From positions 1 through 14,994 of the forward strand of contig JAFLUO010000040.1 in NCBI GenBank assembly GCA_022508705.1: 14,994 bases of DNA, in the 5' to 3' direction. The first letter of the stretch is position 1, and each line of letters opens with the position of its first letter. The position numbers were made by a program, and so were the translations under genes. Below, in pieces: positions 6,568 to 13,164 of the stretch. The notes under the pieces were generated by a model. It did not search any database. It saw only the letters and a program-made list of their open reading frames with translations, and was not told the DNA's origin. This DNA comes from Oscillospiraceae bacterium (GTDB taxonomy: Bacteria; Bacillota; Clostridia; Oscillospirales; Acutalibacteraceae).

Positions 6568-7995
6568 TCACTTTGTTCTCTCATAAATTATCTTGGACTC
6601 GCCGCCGAATTTTGTAATTTCATTCATTGGAACGCCCAGTTCTCGGGAGAGAATTTCAACAACCTTACTGCCGCAGAAGCCGCCTTGACATCTGCCCATT
6701 CCTGCTCTTGTTCTGCGCTTAACACCGTCCACGTCACGGGCACCTGCCGGGGCTTTGATTGCATCAATAATTTCGCCCTCGGTTATTGTTTCACAGCGGC
6801 AAATAATTCTGCCGTAAGCAGGATTTTTCTTTATGAGTTCTTCTCGCTCAGCATCAGTCATATGACGGAAGCGAACAGGTTTCGGGCGTGTGTCTGAATA
6901 AGACTCTTTTTCGGTAAGATTTAATTTTTCAGAAAGAATTTTACGAACGTAAATCGCTATTGCGGGAGCGGCTGAAAGCCCGGGTGACTCAACACCTGCA
7001 ACATTGAGGAAATGCTCTGATTTTTCGCACCAGCCGATAATGAAATCATCGCAAACGGGATGTGCACGAACACCTGCAAATGAAGTGATAGCATTTCGTG
7101 TCGAAACAGCAGGCACAGATTTGAGCGCTTTTTCAACAATATCACGAAGACCTTCGGGAGTAGTCGTTGTGTCGCTCTTATCGTCTATATTAGTCGCCGT
7201 CGGACCGATAAGAAGATTGCCGTCAACCGTTGGAGTAACAAGTATTCCCTTGCCCATTTCATTGGGACATTGGAAAATTGTGTGTACCGCCAGATTGCCA
7301 ACGGATTTATCAAGCAAATAATATTCGCCTTTTCTGGGTACAAGGTCAATGGAGTTGTCTCCTACCATTGACGCTAATTTATCGGAATAATTTCCTGCCG
7401 CATTGATAATATATTTTGCGGTTATATCGCCTGCTGTGGTTTTGAGAGTGTAGCATTCACCGCACTCAATGGATTTAACCTCACAGTTGCGGAAAAACTC
7501 AACGCCGTTTGTAACTGCATTTTCAACTGCCGCAATTGTAAGCTCGTATGGGCAAACAATACCTGCACTCTCGCAAAGTAGTGCGCCTACCGCCTCTTCG
7601 CTTATATTTGGCTCTATTCGTCTCAGCTCATCACGGTCAATTATTGAGAGCCCCGGAACACCGTTTTTAATACCCCTTTCATAAAGCACCTTAACGTGTT
7701 CCATTTCAGAGTCCGAAAAGGCAACAACCAAAGAACCGTTGTTCTTAAACGGAACGTGAAGCTTTTCGCAAACCTTTGGCATTAAAGCCGTACCTTCCAC
7801 ATTAAGCTTTGCTTTCAGCGTACCGTTAAGAGCGTCAAAACCGCCGTGAACTATTGCGCTGTTTGCCTTTGTAGTGCCCATTGCCATATCGTTGCACTTT
7901 TCAAGCAAAGATATGGAAATGTTAAATCGGCTAAGCTCTCTTGCAATGAGTCCTCCGACAACACCTGCACCTACAATTGCCACATCGTAAGTCAT
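6568..7995 (-). CDS. GlpA-like FAD-dependent dehydrogenase with BFD-type [2Fe-2S] domain
   Basis: A 475-residue flavoprotein of the DAO/glycerol-3-phosphate dehydrogenase type. The FAD motif AIVGAGVVGG (6-15) leads into LLEK, and the early family motif GTTKANSAIVHGGF (40-53) is clear. The C-terminal part carries a BFD-like [2Fe-2S] domain with C399, C401, C436 and C441 (ICRCET and GRCQGGFC). This is the layout of GlpA of anaerobic glycerol-3-phosphate dehydrogenase and of L-2-hydroxyglutarate oxidase-like proteins. Electrons from a hydroxy-acid or polyol-phosphate substrate would go from FAD to the Fe-S centre and to the partner subunits. No glpK or glpF lies nearby, so glycerol-3-phosphate as substrate is not proven. 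A GTG at 8022 is also in frame, but the ATG at 7995 has AAGGG 7 bases ahead. First gene of the operon. Confidence 0.9.
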   Translation of the reverse strand: MTYDVAIVGAGVVGGLIARELSRFNISISLLEKCNDMAMGTTKANSAIVHGGFDALNGTLKAKLNVEGTALMPKVCEKLHVPFKNNGSLVVAFSDSEMEHVKVLYERGIKNGVPGLSIIDRDELRRIEPNISEEAVGALLCESAGIVCPYELTIAAVENAVTNGVEFFRNCEVKSIECGECYTLKTTAGDITAKYIINAAGNYSDKLASMVGDNSIDLVPRKGEYYLLDKSVGNLAVHTIFQCPNEMGKGILVTPTVDGNLLIGPTATNIDDKSDTTTTPEGLRDIVEKALKSVPAVSTRNAITSFAGVRAHPVCDDFIIGWCEKSEHFLNVAGVESPGLSAAPAIAIYVRKILSEKLNLTEKESYSDTRPKPVRFRHMTDAEREELIKKNPAYGRIICRCETITEGEIIDAIKAPAGARDVDGVKRRTRAGMGRCQGGFCGSKVVEILSRELGVPMNEITKFGGESKIIYERTK

Positions 7996-8056
7996 AATTT
8001 CACCCTTTTTCCTGCCGAACACATAATATGTATCCGAAAATATTTTATCGGCTACC

Positions 8057-8065
8057 AGTATAACA
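8057..8065 (-). promoter_or_regulatory. Extended -10 promoter of the dehydrogenase/fucosidase operon
   Basis: On the minus strand TGTTATACT forms an extended -10 element with no convincing -35 box at 16-18 bases. A start near 8050 gives a leader of about 55 bases before the ATG at 7995. The 11 bases AAATGTGTTAT ending in this element recur exactly ahead of the 155-residue gene (8671-8681). Confidence 0.45.
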
Positions 8066-8118
8066 CATTTGATATAAAATTAACATAGTTTTTTTGAAAT
8101 TTATATTAAAATTTATAT

Positions 8119-8146
8119 AAAAAACGGGCAGGCTAAACGCCCGCCC
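8119..8146 (-). terminator. Rho-independent terminator after the 155-residue gene
   Basis: Read on the minus strand, GGGCGGGC (8146-8139), the loop GTTTA, and GCCTGCCC (8133-8126) form an 8-bp G+C-rich stem with one G-U pair, followed by G and six T. On the + strand the same position would be an A-C mismatch, so it works better in the minus direction. It lies 9 bases beyond the stop codon at 8156. Confidence 0.85.
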
Positions 8147-8155
8147 TAATAAATT

Positions 8156-8623
8156 TTAATACATACGTGTAAGTCCGTATTTTTCAACTGCAATTTTATA
8201 GGATTCATCAAAAACAGCCGATAAATCTTTGTCAACAGTATAAAGCTTGCCGTCAAAGTCCAAATAACCGTCATAAATACAAAATGTAAGTTCTTCATTT
8301 TGATATTTTAGAACTACCGTAGGTCTGCCCCCATCCATATGCTTTTCCTGTCGCGTCAGATTTCTGCTGTCAAGCAAACTTATTTCACTTAAAGTTTTTT
8401 CCCATTTCTCAATAAGTTCAGCATCATCAAAAGCAACATAGTCAATTGAATCCACCGTTTGCCTTAATCTGATTTCAATAATTGAACCGTCAAAACGGTT
8501 TTCTAATTCTTTTATTTGCTTTTTTGACAAATAACTGTTCACAAGCAAACAAATAATAGCAGCGACGGCTATTATTGCAGCACTTAACGCCAAAATTTTA
8601 ACTGTCTTTTTACTTTTCAGCAC
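8156..8623 (-). CDS. Membrane-anchored protein of unknown function, downstream of sigE
   Basis: I do not recognise this 155-residue protein. A basic N-terminus (MLKSKKTVK) and one hydrophobic segment (about 9-29) anchor it in the membrane. The rest is mixed alpha/beta and acidic, with a charged helix (about 34-44), a TVDSIDYVAFDDAELIEKW segment (56-74) and a beta-rich end (VVLKYQNEELTFCIYDG, then LDFDGKLYTVD), probably outside the membrane. Only one cysteine lies in the exposed part. The start is a GTG at 8623 with AGGGG at 8632-8636, 8 bases away. It follows sigE by 103 bases with no convincing terminator between, and may be co-transcribed or use its own extended -10 promoter. It occupies the place where sigG is found in B. 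subtilis. A role in sporulation is inference from position only. Confidence 0.8.
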   Translation of the reverse strand: MLKSKKTVKILALSAAIIAVAAIICLLVNSYLSKKQIKELENRFDGSIIEIRLRQTVDSIDYVAFDDAELIEKWEKTLSEISLLDSRNLTRQEKHMDGGRPTVVLKYQNEELTFCIYDGYLDFDGKLYTVDKDLSAVFDESYKIAVEKYGLTRMY

Positions 8624-8661
8624 CCCATCATCCCCTGTTATTCCACGTAAATAATTTTTAC

Positions 8662-8672
8662 ATGATAATCAT
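8662..8672. repeat. Palindrome overlapping the -10 box of the 155-residue gene
   Basis: ATGAT-A-ATCAT is an 11-base palindrome that shares five bases with the candidate -10 box at 8668-8673. Such a position would suit a repressor operator. It is short and A+T-rich, so it could be chance. Confidence 0.3.
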
Positions 8673-8676
8673 AACA
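8668..8676 (-). promoter_or_regulatory. Extended -10 promoter ahead of the 155-residue gene
   Basis: On the minus strand TGTTATGAT is an extended -10 element about 45 bases before the GTG start at 8623. No clear -35 box is visible. No sigma-E-type -10 box (CATACA-like) was found here, so direct sigma-E control is not supported. Confidence 0.38.
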
Positions 8677-8693
8677 CATTTACACTGCTTTTT

Positions 8694-8734
8694 ATAGATA
8701 AATTTCATCCACTACGTAGACAAAATTTATCTAT
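8694..8734. repeat. Perfect 12-bp inverted repeat across the sigE stop codon
   Basis: ATAGATAAATTT (8694-8705) and AAATTTATCTAT (8723-8734) are perfectly complementary, with 17 bases between them that themselves contain the palindrome CTACGTAG (8712-8719). The right arm includes the sigE stop codon (8727-8729). Neither side has a T tract, so this is not a standard terminator. It could be an operator or an RNA 3'-end structure. Confidence 0.6.
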
Positions 8735-9431
8735 TGAGAGAATTTATCTTTTCGCCGAGCCGTTTCAGTATTTTTTTCTCCAATCTTGAAATATAGCTTT
8801 GTGAAATTCCGAGATTATCCGCTACCTCTCGTTGTGTCAATTCTTTGCCGCCGCTAAGCCCGTAACGCATATCAATAATGATTTTTTCACGGGGAGTCAG
8901 CGTTTCAATTACATTTCGCAAAACCCTTTTTTCGTCTTCTGATTCTATTTCGCTGTCAATTTCATCTGCCTGACTGCCCAAAACGTCGGAAAGCATAAGC
9001 TCATTGCCGTCCCAATCTACATTTAACGGTTCGTCAAGGGAAACTTCCAGCTTTTGCGATGCAATTTTACGAAGATACATCAATATTTCATTTTCAATGC
9101 ATCTTGAAGCGTAGGTGGCTATTTTCGTATTTTTCTGCGGAGAAAATGTGTTTACAGATTTTATAAGCCCTATTGTGCCTATTGAAATCAAGTCCTCAAG
9201 ACTTATTCCCGATGTTTCAAATTTTTTTGCAACGTAAACAACTAAGCGAAGATTGTGAACAATCAGTTCATCTCTTGCACGCTCGTTTCCCTCTGCCATA
9301 AGGCTTATTAACTCGTCTTCCCTCTCCTTTGTAAGCGGTTCGGGAAGAGACAGCGTTCCGTCCAGATAAAAAACATCTTTTTTAAACAGCTTTATGTATA
9401 ACTTCTTAAATAGTTCTCTCAATTTGTTCAT
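8727..9431 (-). CDS. sigE: Pro-sigma-E, mother-cell sporulation sigma factor
   Basis: A 234-residue sigma-70 family factor matching SigE, the first mother-cell-specific sigma factor of sporulation. The N-terminal pro-sequence (about residues 1-21, basic and amphipathic) keeps it inactive at the membrane; alignment with B. subtilis places the SpoIIGA cut near DVF|YLDG (19-25). Region 2 is very well conserved (NLRLVVYVAKKFETSG from 60, EDLISIGTIGLIKSVNTF, KIATYASRCIENEILMYLRK), as is SLDEPLNVDWDGNEL. Region 4 with its helix-turn-helix is at about 180-226 (REVADNLGISQSYISRLEKK). An in-frame GTG at 9440 exists, but AGGTGA at 9437-9442 suits the ATG at 9431. This start overlaps spoIIGA by 26 bases, suggesting translational coupling. 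sigG does not follow. Confidence 0.96.
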   Translation of the reverse strand: MNKLRELFKKLYIKLFKKDVFYLDGTLSLPEPLTKEREDELISLMAEGNERARDELIVHNLRLVVYVAKKFETSGISLEDLISIGTIGLIKSVNTFSPQKNTKIATYASRCIENEILMYLRKIASQKLEVSLDEPLNVDWDGNELMLSDVLGSQADEIDSEIESEDEKRVLRNVIETLTPREKIIIDMRYGLSGGKELTQREVADNLGISQSYISRLEKKILKRLGEKINSLNR

Positions 9432-10224
9432 AATTATCACCTAACAAATCGGGGCAAAGCAAAACGTCGCAATCCTGCGGAAGCGAATCCCCGCACCCCA
9501 AATATATATTATGTATTTCTTTTTCTAAAAAAACAGCGCTGTCAAGCTTAAATGCAGTCATTATTCCGTCACCGCTTACAGTCGAAACAGGAATAATTCT
9601 TTCTTTATTTTCAGGGCTTGCTAAACGCATTTTTCGGTATATTTTTTCATTCGTCACTATTACGGGTGCAAATGAAAACGGCTCTTTAAGGTTATTACCC
9701 GTATCCAAAAAGCCTCGCAGTGTAACGCTTTCTTCTCCCGAAACTAAGGTTATGGGATAATACTGTTTTTCAGGCATTTTTTTATCGGTAAGCCTTAAAA
9801 TAAGTGTTATAACGACATAGGAAATAACCGTACAAACAGTTAAAAAGGTTATGTCAATATCAAAGTAAACCGTGCCGTTGGAATAAATCATTAAATCGGT
9901 ATCAAAAATTAAGTAAGCGCCAAGGCAAACTCCCGAAAAAACAGCGCTTATGATAAAAAGCCAAATGCACTTTTTGAAAAACACTTTTGCCGATATAAAC
10001 GGAAATGAAATCAGCACCATTAAAGCCGCCGTCAAAAATTTTAGTAGCGTAACAATAACGCTGATATTTAAAAATACCGAAAGAGATGATATCCCGCCTA
10101 TCAAGGCGCCTGAAATCAGTCTTGTTCGTTTCGTTTCCGCTCTTGTGATCACTTTTACGCCCAAAAGCATAAAATAATTCACCAGCATATTTATAACCAC
10201 AAGCACATCAACGTAAACAGTCAA
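9406..10224 (-). CDS. spoIIGA: SpoIIGA, pro-sigma-E processing membrane aspartic protease
   Basis: A 272-residue protein with an N-terminal block of about five membrane helices (residues 1-150, beginning TVYVDVLVVINMLVNYFML) and a cytoplasmic domain with the aspartic protease motif RGFLDTGNNLKEPFSFAPVI (catalytic D174), followed by IIPVSTVSGDGIM. SpoIIGA cleaves the pro-sequence of sigma-E in the mother cell after a forespore signal through SpoIIR (not in this window). It is shorter than B. subtilis SpoIIGA (about 309 residues), mainly at the C-terminus. The frame is open to an ATG at 10263, but that codon lies within a terminator hairpin and a candidate -10 box; the TTG at 10224 has GGAGG 8 bases upstream and matches the family N-terminus. 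It overlaps sigE by 26 bases. Confidence 0.95.
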   Translation of the reverse strand: MTVYVDVLVVINMLVNYFMLLGVKVITRAETKRTRLISGALIGGISSLSVFLNISVIVTLLKFLTAALMVLISFPFISAKVFFKKCIWLFIISAVFSGVCLGAYLIFDTDLMIYSNGTVYFDIDITFLTVCTVISYVVITLILRLTDKKMPEKQYYPITLVSGEESVTLRGFLDTGNNLKEPFSFAPVIVTNEKIYRKMRLASPENKERIIPVSTVSGDGIMTAFKLDSAVFLEKEIHNIYLGCGDSLPQDCDVLLCPDLLGDNYEQIERTI

Positions 10225-10229
10225 ACATA

Positions 10230-10240
10230 CCGCCTCCCTC
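10230..10240 (-). promoter_or_regulatory. Ribosome binding site fixing a TTG start for spoIIGA
   Basis: On the minus strand GAGGGAGGCGG contains GGAGG (10237-10233), 8 bases before the TTG at 10224. No comparable site serves the upstream ATG at 10263. Confidence 0.75.
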
Positions 10241-10246
10241 CCAAAG

Positions 10247-10280
10247 AAAAAACCTGATACCATTATAAATGATATCAGGT
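10247..10280 (-). terminator. Terminator of the PBP-ruvX operon
   Basis: On the minus strand ACCTGATA (10280-10273) and TATCAGGT (10259-10252) form an 8-bp stem with a 13-base loop, ending in a run of six T. A T-rich run also follows on the + side (10284-10289). It lies 15 bases after the ruvX stop codon. Confidence 0.8.
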
Positions 10281-10295
10281 ATATTTTTTGTCATA
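10262..10295 (-). promoter_or_regulatory. Candidate Spo0A-type spoIIG promoter
   Basis: On the minus strand ATGACA (10294-10289, one mismatch to TTGACA) and a perfect TATAAT (10267-10262) are 21 bases apart. B. subtilis spoIIG also has an abnormally long spacer (22 bases) and needs Spo0A. TTTGTCATA on the + strand (10287-10295) is one base off the Spo0A box TTTGTCRAA and overlaps the -35 box. A start near 10255 leaves a leader of about 31 bases, which fits the ribosome binding site at 10230-10240. The Spo0A link is inference. Confidence 0.55.
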
Positions 10296-10703
10296 TTAAA
10301 GGGTCTTAAGATATTCTTCCAAAATCAATACAGCTGAAACCGCATCAACAACATTCTTTCTTTTTTTACCGCGAACGTCATTGGCATTGAGTATTCCGTG
10401 AGCTGAAACGGTTGTCAGTCGCTCATCTCGGAAAACGACGGGAATGTTCGTCACCCTTTCTAACTCTTCGCCGAATTCACGGCAAGCGTCTGCCCGAAAT
10501 CCTAAAGTGCCATCCATATTCTTAGGAAGCCCCACGCAAAAGCGTTCTGCTTTTCGTTCAGCCGCTATTTCGGCAATTTTAGATATAAGCTTTTCACGGT
10601 CTTTTTCGGCAATAACGCAAACTGGAGAAGCGAGCATCTGAAATTTGTCACACGCGGCAATGCCCGTTCGGACATCCCCGTAATCAACAGAAATAATTAC
10701 CAT
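10296..10703 (-). CDS. ruvX: RuvX/YqgF family RNase H-fold nuclease
   Basis: A 135-residue protein of the YqgF family, annotated as a putative pre-16S rRNA nuclease (5'-end maturation) and formerly as a Holliday junction resolvase. The N-terminal strand has the family motif VDYGDVRTGIA (6-16), with D7 as the first acidic site. VGLPKNMDGTLGFRA, then VVFRDERLTT with the second acidic residue, and a C-terminal NVVDAVSAVLILEEYL helix complete the fold. Length is normal for the family. It starts 9 bases after the penicillin-binding protein gene, with AGGCGG as the binding site, and is the last gene before the terminator at 10247-10280. The pairing with a cell-wall synthase may be only operon convenience. 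Confidence 0.93.
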   Translation of the reverse strand: MVIISVDYGDVRTGIAACDKFQMLASPVCVIAEKDREKLISKIAEIAAERKAERFCVGLPKNMDGTLGFRADACREFGEELERVTNIPVVFRDERLTTVSAHGILNANDVRGKKRKNVVDAVSAVLILEEYLKTL

Positions 10704-10712
10704 TTTAACCGC

Positions 10713-13007
10713 CTATTCTTCTGCCGACGGCGACTCTGCCGCAGATGTTGGCGGCGCGCTTGTTGTTGACTCAGTAGGTTTCGGAGCCGCGGTTGTTTCA
10801 TCGGGCTTTGAAGATGACGTTGTCGACTCTTCGGGTTTCTTCGCATCATCTTCTTCATCTGCGGGAGGTCCGCCTTTACATGCGGCACACGTTGCAGGAA
10901 GATTTGACATCTTGTACCAGCCTGAAGCTGTTGAATAGCAAGAGCTGCTTGCCAAAAGCCCCGTTACCTGACAATAAGTTCTTTGTACGACTTTATCGGA
11001 AAACCGGTCAAAGGATTTTGCCGCAAGCCCTTCGTGAACTCTGTCCATAACTGTTTTGAAAATTCGTCCCGCAGGGCTTCCGCTTGCCGTAATCTTCTTG
11101 TTGTAATCATAGCCGTACCAAACTGCCGAAATGTAATAAGGCGTTCCGCCTACACACCAGCGGTCGCAGTTGTCAGTAGTCGTACCTGTTTTGCCGAATG
11201 TTGTAAATCCGTTTACACCGTAGCCCCTTGCAGTACCTGCAGAACCTGTAAATACGGTTCTGAGTAGTTGGTTCATAATATAAGAGGTTTCAGGAGAAAT
11301 TATCTGCTCAGGCTCTTCATTTGATTTAAGAATGATATTCTCACCTGAACTGTCTGTTACCTCATAATAGCAATAGGGCTTGTAATATTGACCGCCGTTG
11401 CCGAAGGAAGCAAATGCCGCCGCCATTTCAAGAGTTGTAGCGCCGCCGTGTGTACCGCCTGTCGCAAGCGGCGACGGAGAATAACGGTCCTCGTTACTGA
11501 AGGTTGAAATGTGGAACGTATCGGTTACATAGCCGTAGCTCTTTTCAAAGCCCATCATCATAAGAATCTGCGCAGGAACGGTATTATATGAAATCGAAAG
11601 CGCATACTGCACAGTAACATAAGAGCTGTCAGAACCCGGGTCGCCGCCGTAGTTTGTAGGCCAACGTCCTCCGTTCCAAATAATACCGTAGTTTTTGACC
11701 TTAGTTGACCAGGTAATAAAGTTTTCTTCAATTGCAGGCGCATAAATTGTCAACGGCTTAATTGAAGAACCGGGCTGTCTTACTGCGGAAACCGCACGGT
11801 TGTTTGAACGGTTTTCCATCTTTTCGCCGGCGCCGCCGCAAATGGCAACCACTCTGCCGCTGTAATCCATAATAGTTATTGCGGACTGAGCAGGATCATC
11901 ATCGTCTTTTAAATATTCTGACGGGAAATTTTTACGGTTAACGTAAACGTCTTCAACAATATCCTGAATTTTCAAATCAACTGCCGAATAAATTCTAAGC
12001 CCGCCTGAATAAACCATTCTTGTAGCTTCGTAATTAGAATACCCCGAAGCCTTTAAATCTTTAATTACGGAAGAAATTACATAGTCAACGTAATAGCTCC
12101 AAATTTCATTTTCACTTGTAAGCTCTTTATCAATTGTCTCATTAGACGGAACGTAGTCCTCGCTGTTTGTGAAAATCAGATTGAAATTTACTGCCTCGTT
12201 ATATTGTTCTTCGGTAATCATGCCTTGCTCGAGCATCATTCTAAGGCACATTTCCTGACGGTCTTTAAGGCTCATTGTCTGATTCTTGCCTTTGTAGGTT
12301 ACAGGGTGATAAAGCGGGTCATATACTCCGGGAGATTGCGTGATAGACGCAAGACATGCACACTCTGCAAGGTTTAAATCCTTAACGTCCTTGCCGAAAT
12401 ATTTTTCTGCCGCGGTTTTAACGCCGTAACAGCCCTCGCCCAAATAAATTGTATTAAGATAAGCCTCTAAAATTGTTGGCTTATCGTAATATTTTTCAAG
12501 ATTTAACGCTGAAAGAATTTCGTTATATTTACGGTTAATTGTTCTTCCGTTTTCACCCGTAAGGTTTTTTATAAGCTGTTGAGTAATGGTGGAACCGCCC
12601 TGCTTAAATTTTGACGCCGCAACGCCGCCTACTGTTCTTACCCAGTCAACACCGCCGTGTTTCTCAAAACGCTTATCCTCAAGAGCTATAAAGGCTTTTC
12701 CCATCCATTCGGACATATCCTCTTTTGCAACCCAAACTCTGTTTTCCGTGCCGTGAAGACGGGCAAGCTCAGTGGGATTGTTGCTTTCATCATAAGCGTA
12801 AATGATCGTTGTTTGGTCCTGATTTTCTTTATAGAATTCAAGGTCCATAATTCGCTCGCCGTTAACTGTTTTTATTACGTTGTGCAAAACGTATGAACAG
12901 CAGATTACGCCTATCATTACAAAAGTAAAGCAAACAGCCAAAAACGCCAAAAGAACTTTTCGGTCTTTTAACGGTTTTCTTTTAACTTTTGAAGTCTTTT
13001 TCCTCAT
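10713..13007 (-). CDS. Class A penicillin-binding protein (PBP1A-type transglycosylase/transpeptidase)
   Basis: A 764-residue bifunctional cell-wall synthase. A basic cytoplasmic tail is followed by one membrane anchor (about 18-42). The GT51 glycosyltransferase domain has ALEDKRFEKHGGVD with catalytic E110, then QGGSTITQQLIKN (136-148) and EKYYDKPTILEAYLN. The transpeptidase domain shows the three penicillin-binding motifs: SSIK (414-417, nucleophile S414), SYN (473-475) and KTG (606-608). After it come four cysteines (C679, C690, C707, C710) and an approximately 50-residue Glu/Thr/Ser/Pro-rich disordered tail, outside the membrane. A TTG at 13025 is in frame, but the ATG at 13007 has GGAGG at 13014-13018 with a 6-base spacer. 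It diverges from the BofC-like gene and is followed 9 bases later by ruvX. Related names are PonA/MrcA. Confidence 0.96.
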   Translation of the reverse strand: MRKKTSKVKRKPLKDRKVLLAFLAVCFTFVMIGVICCSYVLHNVIKTVNGERIMDLEFYKENQDQTTIIYAYDESNNPTELARLHGTENRVWVAKEDMSEWMGKAFIALEDKRFEKHGGVDWVRTVGGVAASKFKQGGSTITQQLIKNLTGENGRTINRKYNEILSALNLEKYYDKPTILEAYLNTIYLGEGCYGVKTAAEKYFGKDVKDLNLAECACLASITQSPGVYDPLYHPVTYKGKNQTMSLKDRQEMCLRMMLEQGMITEEQYNEAVNFNLIFTNSEDYVPSNETIDKELTSENEIWSYYVDYVISSVIKDLKASGYSNYEATRMVYSGGLRIYSAVDLKIQDIVEDVYVNRKNFPSEYLKDDDDPAQSAITIMDYSGRVVAICGGAGEKMENRSNNRAVSAVRQPGSSIKPLTIYAPAIEENFITWSTKVKNYGIIWNGGRWPTNYGGDPGSDSSYVTVQYALSISYNTVPAQILMMMGFEKSYGYVTDTFHISTFSNEDRYSPSPLATGGTHGGATTLEMAAAFASFGNGGQYYKPYCYYEVTDSSGENIILKSNEEPEQIISPETSYIMNQLLRTVFTGSAGTARGYGVNGFTTFGKTGTTTDNCDRWCVGGTPYYISAVWYGYDYNKKITASGSPAGRIFKTVMDRVHEGLAAKSFDRFSDKVVQRTYCQVTGLLASSSCYSTASGWYKMSNLPATCAACKGGPPADEEDDAKKPEESTTSSSKPDETTAAPKPTESTTSAPPTSAAESPSAEE

Positions 13008-13061
13008 AAACTTCCTCCGAAACAAACCTAAAATAAATATTCTAAGTTTATATATAGAGAT

Positions 13062-13070
13062 ATTGTAACA
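13062..13070 (-). promoter_or_regulatory. Extended -10 promoter of the PBP-ruvX operon
   Basis: On the minus strand TGTTACAAT is an extended -10 element about 55 bases before the ATG at 13007; no -35 box is obvious. It lies in the A+T-rich divergent intergenic stretch 13008-13164, in which I could not define a convincing promoter for the + strand gene. Confidence 0.4.
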
Positions 13071-13164
13071 TATTTTTTTGAAAAAGTTTAGTAATTTTAA
13101 AAAAATTTTATAATTTTAATATTTTGTAACCGAATTGTAATAATAAAAACAGTGAGGTGACATT

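Noticed and set aside
6555..6584. Upstream in-frame start for the FAD/NAD oxidoreductase
   Set aside because: It lies within the preceding gene and has a poorer ribosome binding site; the ATG at 6554 gives the FAD motif its usual distance from the N-terminus.
7004..7321. 105-residue + strand open frame opposite the GlpA-like gene
   Set aside because: Antisense shadow of a clear coding gene, no ribosome binding site and no recognisable domain.
10225..10263. spoIIGA start at the ATG at 10263
   Set aside because: This codon lies in the terminator loop and the -10 box, has no binding site, and adds residues absent from the family; the TTG at 10224 fits better.
10697..10888. 63-residue minus-strand frame rich in Arg and Gln
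   Set aside because: An out-of-frame reading of the repetitive Thr/Ser/Pro tail of the PBP gene, not a separate gene.
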